From assembly GCA_027475525.1 (NCBI GenBank), contig JAMWFC010000122.1, positions 1 through 64,000 on the forward strand: a DNA stretch of 64,000 bases. The letters are read 5' to 3'. The notes beneath the pieces were generated by a model that saw only the letters and a list, made by a program, of their open reading frames with translations, was not told the DNA's origin and made no database searches. Source of the DNA: Macrolepiota albuminosa (taxonomy: Eukaryota > Basidiomycota > Agaricomycetes > Agaricales > Agaricaceae). Numbering within the stretch: the first letter of the stretch is position 1; the number at the start of each line of letters is the position of its first letter. Made by a program: the position numbers and the translations under genes. Shown here in pieces: positions 10,400 to 23,200 of this stretch.

Positions 10400-11091
10400 A
10401 ACAAAGCCAAGACAACACCTCTTGTGCAGCCATTGAGATGATGTGAACAAATCCAACAACTCCAAGAAAAGCTAGATGCTCTGAGAAAGCAAATTCCAAC
10501 TAAGCCTGCAACTAGCTTGACCACCAAAATCGAGCTGGCAACTGAAATTGATTCAACTCCTGCAAATGAACCTGCTCTGCCATTTGAGGAGACACCAGAC
10601 ACCAATGATGCTCTTTAGGAGACTCCACATCCTCATTGCATGGTGCCTGATCAAACAGCAAAAAATCTGTATTCAGCTTGGTCTGATGTATTAATGTGAC
10701 TTGTTGCTCCATATCTTGAGTACATTATAAGTTTGATGGAAACAGTGCCAGCTAGATGTCATGCTTTGAGCACGATGTGCAAAGATGTGAAGAGTTGTGT
10801 AAAGAAGACCAGTCAGATACTTTGTCTATTCCAAAGTTGTAAGTCATCCCTCAATCCATCTCTCATCATTGTGATTAAAGAAACTGTGATAATTAGACTT
10901 TGAAAAACTTACAGTAGAATGGTGTGCATGTAAAGATGTCCTTCAAGTCTTGGTTTGCAATGGACTGTTCCCTACTGCTCCCTCACAACCTCAGATGGCA
11001 ATTTCTATCTATCTTCTGGACTTTTACCATGCTTTCTTTGAGAAGTCTTGTGATGTGGTCAATGCTATGGCCAGTGCCCTCAATCTATTTT
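10400..11091 (+). pseudogene. KDZ transposase, N-terminal part (split by Gypsy-1)
   Basis: The translation shows a Q/K-rich region, then LYSAWSDVLM...LVAPYLEYI and a Cys-containing stretch. It ends in KDVLQVLVCNGLFPTAPSQ and LLDFYHAFFEKSCDVVNAM...ALNLF up to 11091. These are the conserved N-terminal blocks of KDZ (Kyakuja-Dileera-Zisupton) DNA transposases of basidiomycetes, including the cysteine-cluster domain. Stops interrupt it (for example near 10618 and 10697). The next residues, FYTHQGFVILNKQV, resume at 21486 after the inserted Gypsy-1 element, so both parts are one gene. KDZ transposases carry an RNase H-fold DDE nuclease; this one is inactive. Confidence 0.75.
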
Positions 11092-11520
11092 TGAAACAAA
11101 GTCAAGAGCTTATAGTCACACAATAGAACCAGATCAGAATACAATTCTAGTCCTATGAAATGTGTAATAAAAAGCTACCTTATTATATAATAAGGTAGCA
11201 AGCATTATATACATATTATATATACTACAATAACTAATTACTACAAGTCAGTCCATATATAATATAGAGCATGTAACTATAGTATGTCTGTTGAGTACTT
11301 TACATGTGGGAATAAGATGAGTATTTTAATCTAGAGATTATTATGTAATAAAATAGTGAGCATTATATACATATTATGTATATTACAGTGATTAATTACT
11401 ATGAATCAGTCCATACATAATATAGAGCATGTAACTATAGTACATCTGTTGAGTACTTTACATGCAGGAATAAGATAAGTATTTTAACCTAGAGCTATGG
11501 CTCTAGGTTGGCTGGTTACA
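11092..11520 (-). repeat. Gypsy-1 3' LTR, enlarged by an internal duplication
   Basis: It matches the 271-bp LTR at 21215-21485 but is 429 bp long. A 158-bp block containing the 'ACTATAGT...TCTGTTGAGTAC' region occurs twice, with divergence between the copies. The duplication is older than the exact 77-bp duplications seen elsewhere. Confidence 0.85.
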
Positions 11521-11535
11521 TGCCCTCCTTTCAGA
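11521..11535 (-). promoter_or_regulatory. Gypsy-1 polypurine tract
   Basis: On the minus strand the bases just before the 3' LTR read GAAAGGAGGGCA, purine-rich as expected for the plus-strand DNA primer of an LTR element. Confidence 0.65.
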
Positions 11536-11678
11536 CTGGTTACAGTCTCTTAATGAAGAGTGGCATGTGCAGAGTGGTTGGGTGAATTGGCCAAGTGGCC
11601 AGTGGCTCAAAGTCAATCTGTGAAGTTATTTAGTGCTGACGTTAACTGATGATAACCATTACAAAGGCTTGCCCACTT

Positions 11679-14158
11679 TCAAGCAGATGGGGGATGGCAC
11701 AATTCACTTTTGAGAAAGGAGGTCATATTGATATTGATGTTAGCCAATATTGAGTTGTCTTCTGGCTGCAGCTCCGCTAGATGCTCTTCTGTGGTTGATT
11801 TGACTACAGGCACTGGTGGAAGTAGTCCATGATGTGGATCCCACATCCACAATTCCTGCCAATAGGGGTCTATTTCAACTGGATAGTAGAACCTTTCCTC
11901 AAGGTACACATGACCTTGCATATACTTGCATGCCATGCCTGGAGGTGAATGACATTATCTGTAGTGGGTGTTCTCCAGTCATCCCACTGTGGTATTGTGG
12001 ATGGTTTACTATAGATATCCAATCTACAGTGTTGTTTGTCATTGATGTCACAATAAATTTCAAAGGATGCATTTGTCATCCTAAAGTGACCTTCTAGAAA
12101 GACCATGCCAAACAGATAGGCATGGTCTATCTACTCCATCAGAACATAGTTTGCCAATAACACCCTCAGCACATCAACATCGCTGATGTTGACAGATGTG
12201 GCCTCATTGAACCTGCATCCAGTTTATGGGCTGAAACAAAGTGCCTGGATTAGCAGTGTTGTGTGTCTCCACTGCCTCTCAGTAGAGCCCTGGTTGGGTG
12301 ATAATGCAGGCCAGGACCCTGGCAAAACAGCTCCTTGGACATCCTTGAGGTGATACATCTTGAGTAATCACATGCCTCAGCAGAGTTTGTAGGTGAATCT
12401 GAAAGGCATAGTTAATAGCAATGCCAAGCATGGCATTCATTATACCTGGTCATGAAAAATATAGCACATTCTGTGCCAGCTTGTCAAGTTTGAAGGCATG
12501 GCAGATGCCTTCACTGTTGAATCCTGCAAGTGTAAAAACTGGTTTGTTGCCCTGCTCTTTCCAGCATAGATACTTTTCTGAGTAGAGATGACCACCAAGT
12601 CCATATGCTGGTTGGTTAAGTTGAGCAGAGGGAGTACCTGATCAAACTCTGATTCACACACCAGCTTCATGGTGCGGTCCCACCAAGGCCAACTGAAGTT
12701 GAGCAAGATTCATTGGAACTTGAAAAGGAGGTAATACACTTCAATGCAAAGCAATAAGGCTTTCATTTTGTTGCCCACAAGTGCCAGTAGCTTGTGAGCC
12801 TCCTGGAGCACAACCTTGGTCAGTAGAATTGAGGTATGATGATACCTCATTCTGGTCTCCTCTTCATGCATTTTAGCTCAAAGAGCCTCATCTCCCATGA
12901 ACACCATATTTGACAACTGTGAGTAATAGAAGTGCCAGTCCAGGGCTCCACCATAGAACCAGTTTGAATGCTCCATGGCGCTGTCTTCTCCAAATACTTC
13001 CAGTCCATCCAGGATATATCCAGTAGCTTGCTCCTGTCAGTCATGGTTGAGTTTTGCCTGCTTGTCAGCAGCAGCCTTCTTCCTTGCAGCTGACTTGCAG
13101 TTGCGATTCAACTGCACATTCTTCTGAGCTGCTGTTTTCCCTTCTGATGGAGTCTCCTCCACACTCATCCCATAGTCACTTGCATCACTCTCATTAGCAA
13201 TGCCCAACAATGCTAATGTTGGGAGACGATTCTCTACTTCATTATTAGTGCACAAGTCTCGGCACACCAATTCCAGCACATACAAGCTTTGAGAAGCTTT
13301 GAAGCTCACTGCAGGAAGATAAAACTATAACTGGCCCTGTCCTGCTCTCTGCGGCACTCCAGCATGAAACATTATCACTAACACCTGTAGTGCACTTTTT
13401 AGTTTGCTCAGTGTCTCCAATAGCCTGCTAGATGTGTGAATTAACAAGGTCAGCCCTCAGTCCTCCTCATTAACAGCCATCTTGTCCTCTCCTTGCTCTG
13501 AGAGAGGAGGTGTCAGCTCCCCTGCCTCTCTGTGTTCTAGAGGTGCTATTGGTGCCTCCAGTGTCTCCTGTCTCTCAGCATGCCTTCTTCTTGACTTCTG
13601 GGGCCTGAGGCACTTAGCCTTAGTCTGCCTCTTAGATGTCGTTGCTTGCTGCTTCAACATATTTATGAATATCTTGATTATGTTATTGTTACACTGCTGC
13701 AGCATAACAATCTCATCTAGTAACCCCACAATTACTACCTGGGCCATGGGATCCTTCAAAAACTCTGATTCTGACAGGATGCACCCTGGTTGCTTTTCTT
13801 TCTTCATCCACCTCCATAGATACTACCTGCTGTGCCTGTGACACTATCATTCCCCATGGCACCTGCACCTGCATCAATTGCTGTCCAGGTCTAGTGGGAC
13901 CTGGAAAGAATGGCCTTGGGTAATACTGCAGAAAAAATGGTGGGCTTGTCCAAATTGGGCCAGGTTCTGCCTAAACTGAGCCATTGTTGAATAGGCTGTT
14001 GGTACCAATGCACCTGTATTAGTTGCGGTGTGCTCGCCCCCTCCAGAACCCTGTGGGTTCTGACCTTGCAGTAGAGCCTGCCTTGCATAAGCATGTGATA
14101 TTAATGCATATGTCAATGTGGCAGTTTTCAAAAAAATAAAGTAGAAAAACAAATTCAC
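11679..14158 (-). pseudogene. Gypsy-1 extra 3' frame (ORF3), unknown function
   Basis: After the integrase, about 2.5 kb of sense-strand sequence holds broken frames: 13874-14158 (Gln/Gly-rich start), 13457-13807 (helical, LLDEIVMLQQCNNNIIK then basic QKSRRRHAERQE), 13037-13309 (acidic then Lys-rich), 12847-13044, 12440-12706 and 11679-12106 (PSTIPQWDDW, and HHGLLPPVPVVKSTTEEH). The same order of blocks occurs after the integrase of Gypsy-2 (40945-43782), for example PPTIPQWDGW. That conservation argues for a real third gene of this Gypsy lineage. No env-like signal peptide or membrane span is evident, and I do not recognise the family. Confidence 0.55.
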
Positions 14159-14448
14159 ACCCCTCCCATTATATAATTTTGATCCAATACTCTAGATCCA
14201 ATTTTATCATTGTGATCTCAAGGTTGCCTCTAATTGTTTCAATTTGGGCACAATCTTATCTAAGCATGTGAGCGCTTAGATAGCTTCCTTGGCTGTCAAA
14301 CTCCTTGTAATTCTAAATACCTGTCCAACGCTGCCAGCTTGGAACATGTATTATACGACTCCCATGTCATATCTCCCATGCTCTACCAAACCTCAAATTC
14401 AAGGTTCTTGCTATGTACCCATCAATGCCCCAGTATCTCCTCAACAAA

Positions 14449-15580
14449 CTATTTCTGTTTGTTGGGCGTACCAAAGTCATACATCTTAGATGTCACATGA
14501 TTGGGGAACAAGGCATCATTGTTTGCCTTGTATGGTCTGAGCAAGGATACATGGAATTTGGGCACAATTATCCTAGCATGCAGTGCCACAGGCAATTCCA
14601 GCATGTAGTTTGACATGCGTGGATCAGCCTTTAGGATCCTATAGGGTCCTATAAACTTTGGGCATAGCTTGCTTGCTCTTCCCTTAGAAAGGTTTAGGTT
14701 TTCCATTGACAAGTAAACCAATGCACCCTGCATTAGTTCAGGCTCTCCACTATGCCCCTCATTAGCATTCCAAGTCTGAAAGACTTGTGCTGCAATGATA
14801 GTGTCATGTGCATCAGCCATATTCTCTAATGCCTGCCCTTATACATGACGTCCACACCTCTGAGCTCTCTTATTATTGAGAGCATATACCCTCCATTGAG
14901 TTTGAACAGTGTGTATCTACTGGTCTCTGACACACTAGCATTAATTGCAAACTAGGTTAGTGGTATCTTGTCCACTCAATCTCATTGGTCAGGCCTGACC
15001 ACCGTTTGGAATATCTGAGCCATGCTGCAGTTGGCCCGTTTGGTCTGCCCATCTGTTTGAGGGTGGAACAATGTTGACATGAGCAGCTTTGCTCCAAGTA
15101 ATTTGTGCAGCTCACACCATCACAGTGATGTGAACTTCAAGTCCCTATCACTTACAATTGAATTGGGGAGGCCATGCAACCTTACAATATCTTTGAGGTA
15201 GACCCAGGACAATTTGGATGTCTTCATGGTCATGTGCACTGGAATTAGATGCACTATGCTCATCATGTGGCAGATCACCACCCAAAGGTAGTCAAACCCT
15301 TTGGACTCTGGAAATGGCCCAATAAAATCCATTCCAATGGAATCCCAGGACTTAACTGGAATAGGTAGAGAATGTAGTTTCCCTGCTAGTTTCTGGTTAC
15401 TAGTTTTGGCCCTTTGACATGCAATGCACGTCTGACAAAACTTTGTAACTTCTGTATGCATCTGAGGCCACCAATACCACTGCCTCAGATATTCAAGGGT
15501 TTTGCCAGCTTCAAAGTAGCCCACCACCTCATGAGCCTGAGTGAATACCATGGTGATGAGTGTCTAGTCCTGTAGTAAGC
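14449..15580 (-). pseudogene. Gypsy-1 integrase
   Basis: The zinc-binding HHCC region is at the start (H-E-V-V-G-Y, then CQTCIACQRAKTSNQ), followed by the core GMDFIGPFPESKGFDYLWVV with the first catalytic Asp and IVSDRDLKFTS with the second. A later block holds the GPY/F module (KFIGPYRILKADPRMSNYML, ending KFHVSLLRPY) in the frame 14449-14820. Frames are interrupted between 14821 and 15120. Integrase inserts the cDNA through a DDE active site; this copy is inactive. Confidence 0.85.
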
Positions 15581-15905
15581 ATACCATGTTCCAACTGCGG
15601 ATATTCACCATCCACAACATTTTTTCAGAATCAAGGGTGAACCGCAGATGCTTGCCAGAATGCTCCAGTATCTCTGCACAAAGGGCAACTTGTCCATAGA
15701 GCCATTTGATCTCAGCCCCAAATTTGTCCATGACAACTAGGGGAGGCATCCTGGAGCCTATGCATTGACTTAGTGCCTCAGCTAGGGTAACCTCATAAGG
15801 TTGTTGCATTGCTGGATCTCAGTGTGAGCCTTCCTGAGGCAGCCCCAGCTTAAGCTGCTCAGCTGCAACTTTTCATGCTTCATGCTGCTTAAGCACACAT
15901 TGGCT

Positions 15906-17200
15906 TCATCTAATCTCATGCACCTGCATAGCTTGTAGCTCCACTACATGCTCCTTGACCTCCTTGTACCAATAATAGGGAAGGTCATCATCTTGGGGAT
16001 TGATGTGCATATCAGTGCTGACATATTCATGGCTCTCATGATATTTGCCTAAACTATCACTCTTAAAGTACCTGGACAGGCAATCCGCCATCTTATTGAG
16101 CTCGCCTTTGACATATGTGATGTCAAATTGATAGTGGGACATGTAGTTGATCCACTGCTGCTGTCTAGGAGACAGAGATGCATGAGTCTTGAAAAACTCC
16201 AGCACTTTATAGTCTGTGATTATGTGGATTTTGTATCCCATAAGCTTGTCTTCCCACTTGAGAAGCACTTCAAGTATCATGAGCATTTTTAATTCATGCA
16301 CAGCATAATTCTGCTGTGCTGATGTAAACTTCTTCAACATGAACACCACAGGTCTATAGTTTTGCCAAGTGTGGCCTTGGCTGTACATCGCTCTCACTCC
16401 TGTTTTTGAAGTGTCACATATAAGCCATATAGGCTCTGCTCACCTTGGATCAATGGGCCGGATGACTGGAATTTTCAAGCAGATCTGTTTGATCATCTCA
16501 AAACATTGCTGGTGAATAGGCTGCCAGATAAATGGCACTCTGTTCTGCATGATGGACATTAGAGGCCTCATATAGGCCATAATATCAGGCAAAAAATTGC
16601 CTATATAGTTCACCAGCCCCACAAATCTCTGAATGTTGTTAAATGTTTGAGGCACTCTCCACTCATGTATACGGTCTAGTTTATCCTTATCAGGATGGAT
16701 ACCCTTACTATCAATCTTATGTTCAAGGCAGTTGATTGCCTCAGAGTACAGTTCACACTTCTTCCATTTGAAGTACAGCAGGTTTGCTCTCAAACATTTG
16801 AAGATTACTTGCAGATGCCTTTCATGATCCTTGATTGTGTCTGAGTAGACAAATATATTGTCTAAGTATATGTGGACAAACCATCCAATTACATCTTGGA
16901 ATATAGAGGTCATCAACCTCTGGAATGTAGCCGGCACATTGCAGTCTCCAATCTGCATGATATTGTTAATGTATATTCCCATAATTCATGGATCTATACC
17001 TGCTCATATGCATCTGTCAGGTCAATCTTTGACCTGAACTTTGTGCATGCTACATCCTCCCAGATTACTTCCTGGTCCAGTAGAGGCATCACATCTTTTA
17101 CTATATCATCATTGTGTTGGCATGCATCCAACACTGTCCTCAATGACCCATCTTTCTTTGGAATATACAATAAGAGTGCTGCCTGGGAGGCTGGTCTAGC
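15906..17200 (-). pseudogene. Gypsy-1 reverse transcriptase and RNase H, YLDN active site
   Basis: The RT begins with FRSKIDLTDAYEQV (first catalytic Asp, near 17010), continues MQIGDCNVPATFQRLMTSIF, and has HIYLDNIFVYSD where YLDD is expected; the N codon is at 16858-16860. Gypsy-2 shares the YLDN change. The thumb and connection follow (CLEHKIDSKGIHPDKDKLD, RFVGLVNYIGNFLPDI). RNase H in 15906-16397 has NYAVHELKML, IHIITDYKVLEFFKTH and DITYVKGELNKMADCLSRY. Stops (for example after AYEQV) show the copy is dead. Confidence 0.85.
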
Positions 17201-18008
17201 CTCCCATCATTGAGCCTTCAAGTACCAGTTAGTCTTGTCTCACAGCTGCTGCTGCAGTGCCATCAGGAATCTCAGGAGGTGGTACTGGTACAGTTGGTCT
17301 TTGGAAAGGCACTGTTATTCCCTCTTTTGACCTTGGATGCCCATATTTTTCTCTGAGTGCCACAATCCTCAGTTCACTTTCATCTGATGTATGCAGGCAA
17401 GCTAGAGGCAGCTGCTTCTGCCTCCTTGCAATGACTGATAATCCATCAAAGAATATCTTGCTCAGCTAGGACACTTCTTTGTCAGTTTCCTGGCAATAGT
17501 GTTCCTCCTTCACATTCCAGCATGATTCCTTCCATACATACATAGACAACATCAATTTGTTTCATTTCAGAGGCATTCAAAGATCAAATGCCTATTTAAA
17601 CATCAGATGCAGTACAGGTTGATCCTAGATTGATCTCTCCATCAACAACAACAATGATGTCTCTGCCCTTTCCTCTTTATCTGTAACAAGGTCCTCAACC
17701 TTAATTTTTGATGATGTTGATTGACATTCAATTTTCTGAGGCTCACTGTCCTCTGCACTCATCTGTACTTTGAGTGTCTTAATCTTCTCAAACTGCTTCT
17801 TCTCAAGCTGCTTCTCCCTTTTCAGAGTATGCTTGTACTCTTTGGTCTCCAGCTCCAGCACCATAAGTGCAGGGCTATCATTTGGCAAGCTTGCCTGAGC
17901 TTGCTCCAGCTTGACTTTCTCCTCCATCATGGGAAAGCCCTTCCCACTGTCTAGTCATTTTTATTGTATTAGCAGCTTCTTCTCAATAGCTTTGTGGCAA
18001 TGTATCCT

Positions 18009-18340
18009 TCAATCCATGTTATTTAGAGCTATCTGCACTGCCAGGATGGTTTTGCCATCAACTACAATCTGATTATTCTTAAAGTTGAGAATAACATTGT
18101 GTTTATGCATATATGACATGTCAACAATCATATCATAGTGGTCAAAATTTGCCACATCAAGATATTCCTGGCTCTTAGCCTTTGCACAGGCTATGGATGC
18201 CTGTGTTCTAAATTGAACAGTAGCATGACTGCCCATGGTTCTCAATTAAAGGATCAATGGATTCTTCAGCTCACTCATATAAATGTTGTGTACTTGACAG
18301 AACTGGGGCATAATGCTGGTTGTCATGCTCCTGGAGTCCT
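18009..18340 (-). pseudogene. Gypsy-1 protease region, active site lost
   Basis: The frame …VNRHKAWTL, a stop, DSRSMTTS…PQF lies where the retropepsin active site D-S-G is expected, so the Gly is Arg. Downstream, MGSHATVQFRTQASI, EYLDVANFDHYDMIV and HNVILNFKNNQIVV correspond to the protease body. Gypsy-2 has DSES at the same place. The protease would normally cut Gag-Pol. Confidence 0.7.
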
Positions 18341-20590
18341 ATAAGGTCCATGCTTTGTGCCTATTGACCTCTACATACAATGCAAGGCATTCCTTGTCCT
18401 CTCTCCTCAATGCAGGTCTTGACAGCTTCTTAGGAGATTTGCAGAAGTGTACTTTATACACCTTCATGTTGGCTGCTCCTATCAGGCAGTCTATCTTGCT
18501 GGCCAGATAATTTGCCAGTGTCCCTATAAATTCCATATCTGACTCTTGGGCATAGTAATTATTGTTATAGATGTCATACACATTTACCTCAACATATTCA
18601 TTGCCCAAAGTGTCCTCTCCATCAGAGCCCTTTTCTGTCTCTGCATCCTGACCATTAAGGTGCTCCACCTTGTTATTATCTGAGTCCACCTCCTTCTTCT
18701 CAGGGACAACAGTCTGCACTGCATGCACAAATGCGTGTGGTTTTGCCCTGTATAGGCACTGTGGCTTAGCTGGACATTCCCTTGCAAAATGTCCTGTCTT
18801 TCTGCAGTGAAAGCAACCCATCTCCTTCCCTTGGGCAGGGTTACATTCCTACTCCACCTTCCACCCTGTAGGTGAGTCTGATGTTTTGACAGTGCCAGTT
18901 CTCTTTTTTGGCTGGTTCTTTGACTCTTGCTGCACTAGCAGACAAGAGCTCCTAACCAGTGGCACCTGTCCCACTGCTGGCTGTATCACAATCTGAAAGT
19001 CTAAGTTGTCAGCTAAGTCTCTCTGCCTCACCTGGAAGGTACCTACCTTCCAAGGCTTGAGTCTTTTTGTTGAGTGCACCATGGTACACATCTTAGCCCA
19101 ATGTAAATCAAAGTGCTTTGCTACTTTGTGGGACTGTTCATAATACAGCACGTGTGCCATGAATTCCTCCACAGAGTTCACCTTAGACAAGAGTCCATCA
19201 TTGCAGATCAAGGACTCTCTCATTGCATCTGGAATACCTCTCAGGAACATATTGATCATTATCCAGCTATCTGAGTATATCAACATATTCTGGGTGTGGT
19301 CTATCAAGGTATCATAGAAACCTTGAACTCCTAGCTTCTCAGTATATGATGCAGCAACAAATGCCTCTCTTGCATCTTACATGGTCGATGCACTTACAAA
19401 GCAATTATAAAGTTCAAGGATCACATCCTTGAACGTCCACTGCTGTCATGCACAGTTGTAGTGAAGGATGTGCTGCCAAAACCAATTCTTGGCTGGCCTG
19501 TCCAAGAACTCTGATAACACAAACATGTGTTCCCTATCTAGGTGGTCCCCTCTATACTGACACAATGCCAGATAGTTGCATACATCCATTGTCTAATTTT
19601 CCAAGTCACTGAACTTGGACTCTCCTTTATATAGCTGAATATGCTTGGCTTCTGCCTTCCATGGCTTGATATCCTCTAGCATGCATAATAATATGCCTAC
19701 AGCATTATCAATTATACTACTGAGGTGCTAGTGCATATTATTATTTGTTGCCTCAGTTAGTCCTGGCATTTTATTCTGCCCTTCTACTGGTGGAATTGTA
19801 GAAAATGCTCATACAAGTCATTGGCCTGCAATGTGGGTTGGGGTTACTGCAGTCCAATGGGGTGGTAGTTGCCTACCACCACTATCCCCCGCTTGTTCTG
19901 CTGAGTGTGGGCATGGGCTTCTTTCTCCTTCAGAGCAGCACATCTACTATACTGCTTCTGCATAGCATCAACCAGCATTCTCTCTTTGAATGCAATACCT
20001 TGATTGTCTATCAAAATATGACCTCAACTGTTCAGATCTTGATTTCTCATTTGCTGATAAGCAACATAGTCAGCAAAAGAGGCTGCCATTGCCACACAAT
20101 TTAGTAGTGGTCTCTCCTCCAATTCACTTTTCACCTGTGCTGAGGTACCTTCCCTCACCTCAGGTTTTGGTGGGTCCACACCTTACATGGTGGCCATAGA
20201 TTCTCTGGTGGACTGAGATCATCCTGTGCAACCTCAAAATGCTTCTTGCCAGTGGGCTACATGAAATCTTGCTACAAACTGTTCCTCCATCTTCCCCAGT
20301 TGCTGAGGAGCATAAATATTGCTTATGGCTTCCCCCAGGTGAGGTGACAGTTGAGGCCCCATTGGAATTGAAGGTATTAGATTTGCTCCATCCAAGGTCA
20401 AGGCCAAAGAGCCTTGACACATTTTCCATTGCAAATAAGCATGGGCTTCCAAGTCAAGAATACAAATATACAAATCAATATATTCCAATGTACCTTCCTG
20501 AGGTACAAGTTTACCTCTAGCCTGTACTATATAGATATGCTTTAGCATATACAAGCCCAATCTCATCCGAGTAGTATCCTTTGTAATCAA
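18339..20590 (-). pseudogene. Gypsy-1 gag with CCHC zinc knuckle
   Basis: The N-terminal block (GLYMLKHIYIVQARGKLVP, EYIDLYICILDLEAHAYL, in 20234-20590) matches the Gypsy-2 gag start. The capsid-like block at 18849-19307 (MFLRGIPDAMRESLICNDGL) and a zinc knuckle CFHCRKTGHFAREC (about 18774-18815) follow, then an acidic region. Gag forms the particle and binds the element RNA. Many stops break the frame between 19308 and 20233. Confidence 0.8.
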
Positions 20591-21214
20591 AAGATACTTG
20601 TTTCATGCCAACAACACTTGCACCTGCAAGGTGGACCCTTGGCATTTGCCTTCCTCATCATTCAATGTCTCCTGGTCCTCCTAATGTACTCTTGGCAACT
20701 CTTGTCCAGAGTCTGCTTGCTTCTGGGCTATAGGCATTGACTCAATTGACACTCACCAGCCATCCAACAGTGGCCCTTGCACCCTACCCATAAACTGTGG
20801 AGGTCCTTGACCTTCTGAAACATTATGGATTGTTGTTGTTTGGCCAGACTTTGCAGGCAGGTATCCACCCAGCACCATGCTCTAGGATGTTCCCTCCCAT
20901 TCATAGGCCCTCATGGCCATTGCTTGGTCCACTGAGTACCATCTGGCATCCCTTGTGGCTGCAGTGGTGTGCCCTCTGCTGCTATGGCTACCAAGGGTTC
21001 TGCAGGTTGCATGAAGTCCGCTGTCATTGGATACATGAGGGACTATGTAAGAGTTTCACCCTTGCAGTTAAATTCAGCATGTTGGTTGGTTGGCATACTT
21101 GTCAACGTATCAGATGCATGTCAACAAACTTTGATTTGAATTCTAGATTCTAAGTCTAGTGTCATAGTTTTCTTTTCTTGTAGACTAGAATTGAACCCAA
21201 AAGGTTCAAAAAAG

Positions 21215-21485
21215 TGAAACAAAGTCAAGAGCTTATAGTCACACAATAGAACCAGATCAGAATACAATTCTAGTCCTATAAAATGTGTAATAAAAAGCTA
21301 CCTTATTATATAATAAGGTAGCAAGCATTATATACATATTATGTATACTACAATAACTAATTACTACAAGTTAGTCCATACATAATATAGAGCATGTAAC
21401 TATAGTATGTCTGTTGAGTGCTTTATATGCAGGAATAAGATGAGTATTTCAACCTAGAGCTATAGCTTTAGGTTGGCTGATTACA
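21215..21485 (-). repeat. Gypsy-1 5' LTR
   Basis: This 271-bp LTR, read on the minus strand, begins TGTAATCAGCC and ends TTTGTTTCA. It holds a TATATAA box about 30 nt before GACTAGAATTG, a possible start of the R region. GACTAGAATTG is complementary to 21183-21193 just outside the LTR (see findings). Confidence 0.85.
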
Positions 21486-23200
21486 ATTCTATACACATCA
21501 GGGCTTTGTCATTTTGAACAAGCAAGTATGGGATAATTCATTACTCTCAGATTACACCTCATACCAATTATAACAGAGTTGGCCAGTCAAAGAGCCTTTT
21601 TGCAGAGGGCTAGGCTATGATGCACAGTGATACAATAATCTCCAAATACGGTTGGAAAGGCATATAAATGGAGTATTACTAGAAGCTATTTGTACATTTG
21701 TAATGTGAATGTCTTCTCTGCAATGCCTATGACAGCTCAAAATGTCAGCGATGATCTTTTCTCACCTGGAACCTCTAGCCAAGCCCATGACCTCCATCTT
21801 CAACTACTGATCAATGCTTCTACATCAAAATAGATCCTTTTACCTGGAGAGTGTGCACAACTCCTCCAGCACAGGTGTCCTGCTTGTTTTGAAGGAAATT
21901 TTTTTTAGCCAATCACTTGATGAAGAGTACATCTCCTCTAAACCTAGTCTCTTACCATGATTAATGCTTCTGTCCTGTAGGGAAGGGAACATTCATGTGT
22001 GTATTGATGGCAATTTCAATCATTGCCACCTTTGATCAGCAGGAGACTTGCCAAAGTTTTATGACCTTGTATATATTCTACCCAAGGAATACATTGATAA
22101 TATGGGTGCCTGGATTGAAAGCCCGAGGACAATACACAAGCCTCATCCTTGGAAATCTATTGTCCCTGATGAAGCTGTTAATAAGTGTGAATCATCTCAT
22201 AGGCTTCAATGTCAAAACCAATATGGAATGATACAATGACAGTGGACTGATGGCACTTGTCTATCATCATGACATCCCTGTTTTCTTAGCAAACATTGAC
22301 ACTCCTGATGAACAGCAGAAATATGCTATCGCCATAATTGAGTACCTCTTTGACCAATTCTCTCCCTGTGCAACTGTTGTCTTACTCTATAATATCATAT
22401 GTGTATTGGATTGCAGCTTACAAATAGTATGAGACCTATTGAAATGTCTATCACATTCTCACTGTATTTTAGTATGACTTTCTGTCAACTGGTGTAATCC
22501 AACAGATCCTGTTTGCAACTAGTGCAATACATGCATGAATACATACTGGCCTGGTTTAACTGATGGCAAAGGTGTTGAACGTACTCATGGCTGGTCTTCA
22601 AAAGACAACAACCTCTGTGCATAGCTCATGTCATTATATAAATCTGAGTGGACTATACTACTACCTGAACTTCTGCTGACTGAGCTCAGTATACTCTGGG
22701 ATGCACCCAATCTACTAACCAATGTTTGGATTAGTCATCCAGCTAATACAGTTCCCTGCTGGCTAAAGAATAAAGATGTATGAGATGGTATTCAAGCTAT
22801 GTTGAAGATAGACTGCTGCAATGAAGAATGGCGGTGGCTTTCCATAGAAGCAGATAATCTCTTGTGATAGTTTTATCATGAACTCTGTTCAATTGAGCTT
22901 ACCCTTAGTGAGGCTCTGAGTATGTAAACTCTAAGTTTTTCTTGAACTCATATAATTATATATATTATCAGATGCTCAGCTTTGTATACCTCTTCTTCAG
23001 TGCCGCTCTCATATTTTTAATCTTTGTAATTGATGGTCAAGTCCACTTCTTCCTCAGAACCTCCTCAACAACTAAGCAAGAAGAGCTCAAAGTGTTGTCC
23101 AATCTCTGAAACATCATCCTCATGTATTTATCCAACCTATACAGCCTCAACCTCAGATAATTGTTCAGGAATCAAATGAACTCCTTCATAGCAAGGATGT
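21486..23200 (+). pseudogene. KDZ transposase, catalytic part (continuation after Gypsy-1)
   Basis: The translation continues FYTHQGFVILNKQV, then GNFNHCH near 22010, PKFYDLVYILPKEYIDNMGA, SIVPDEAVNKCESSHRLQC, MALVYHHDIPVFLANIDTP, QQKYAIAIIEYLFDQFSP, TVVLLYNIICVLDCSLQI and GLTDGKGVERTHGW. These are the core motifs of KDZ transposases in order. The YD.GC motif reads YNIIC, with Asp replaced by Asn at a position that is acidic in active enzymes (inference). Stops occur throughout. TSD and frame logic link it to 10400-11091. Downstream to 23477 no further domain is recognised. Confidence 0.85.

Larger units (their letters stand above)
11092..21485 (-). mobile_element. Gypsy-1: degenerate Ty3/Gypsy element inserted in the KDZ gene
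   Basis: The element is bounded by LTRs at 11092-11520 and 21215-21485 with TG...CA ends, and is read on the minus strand as gag, protease, RT, RNase H, integrase and then an extra 3' frame. The flanks are ATTTT (11087-11091) and ATTCT (21486-21490). Removing the element and one flank restores the KDZ reading frame (…ALNLFYTHQGF), so this is a 5-bp target duplication with one C-to-T change. A purine-rich tract lies at 11521-11535 next to the 3' LTR. Coding parts are riddled with stops and CpG is scarce, so the copy is old. Confidence 0.9.
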
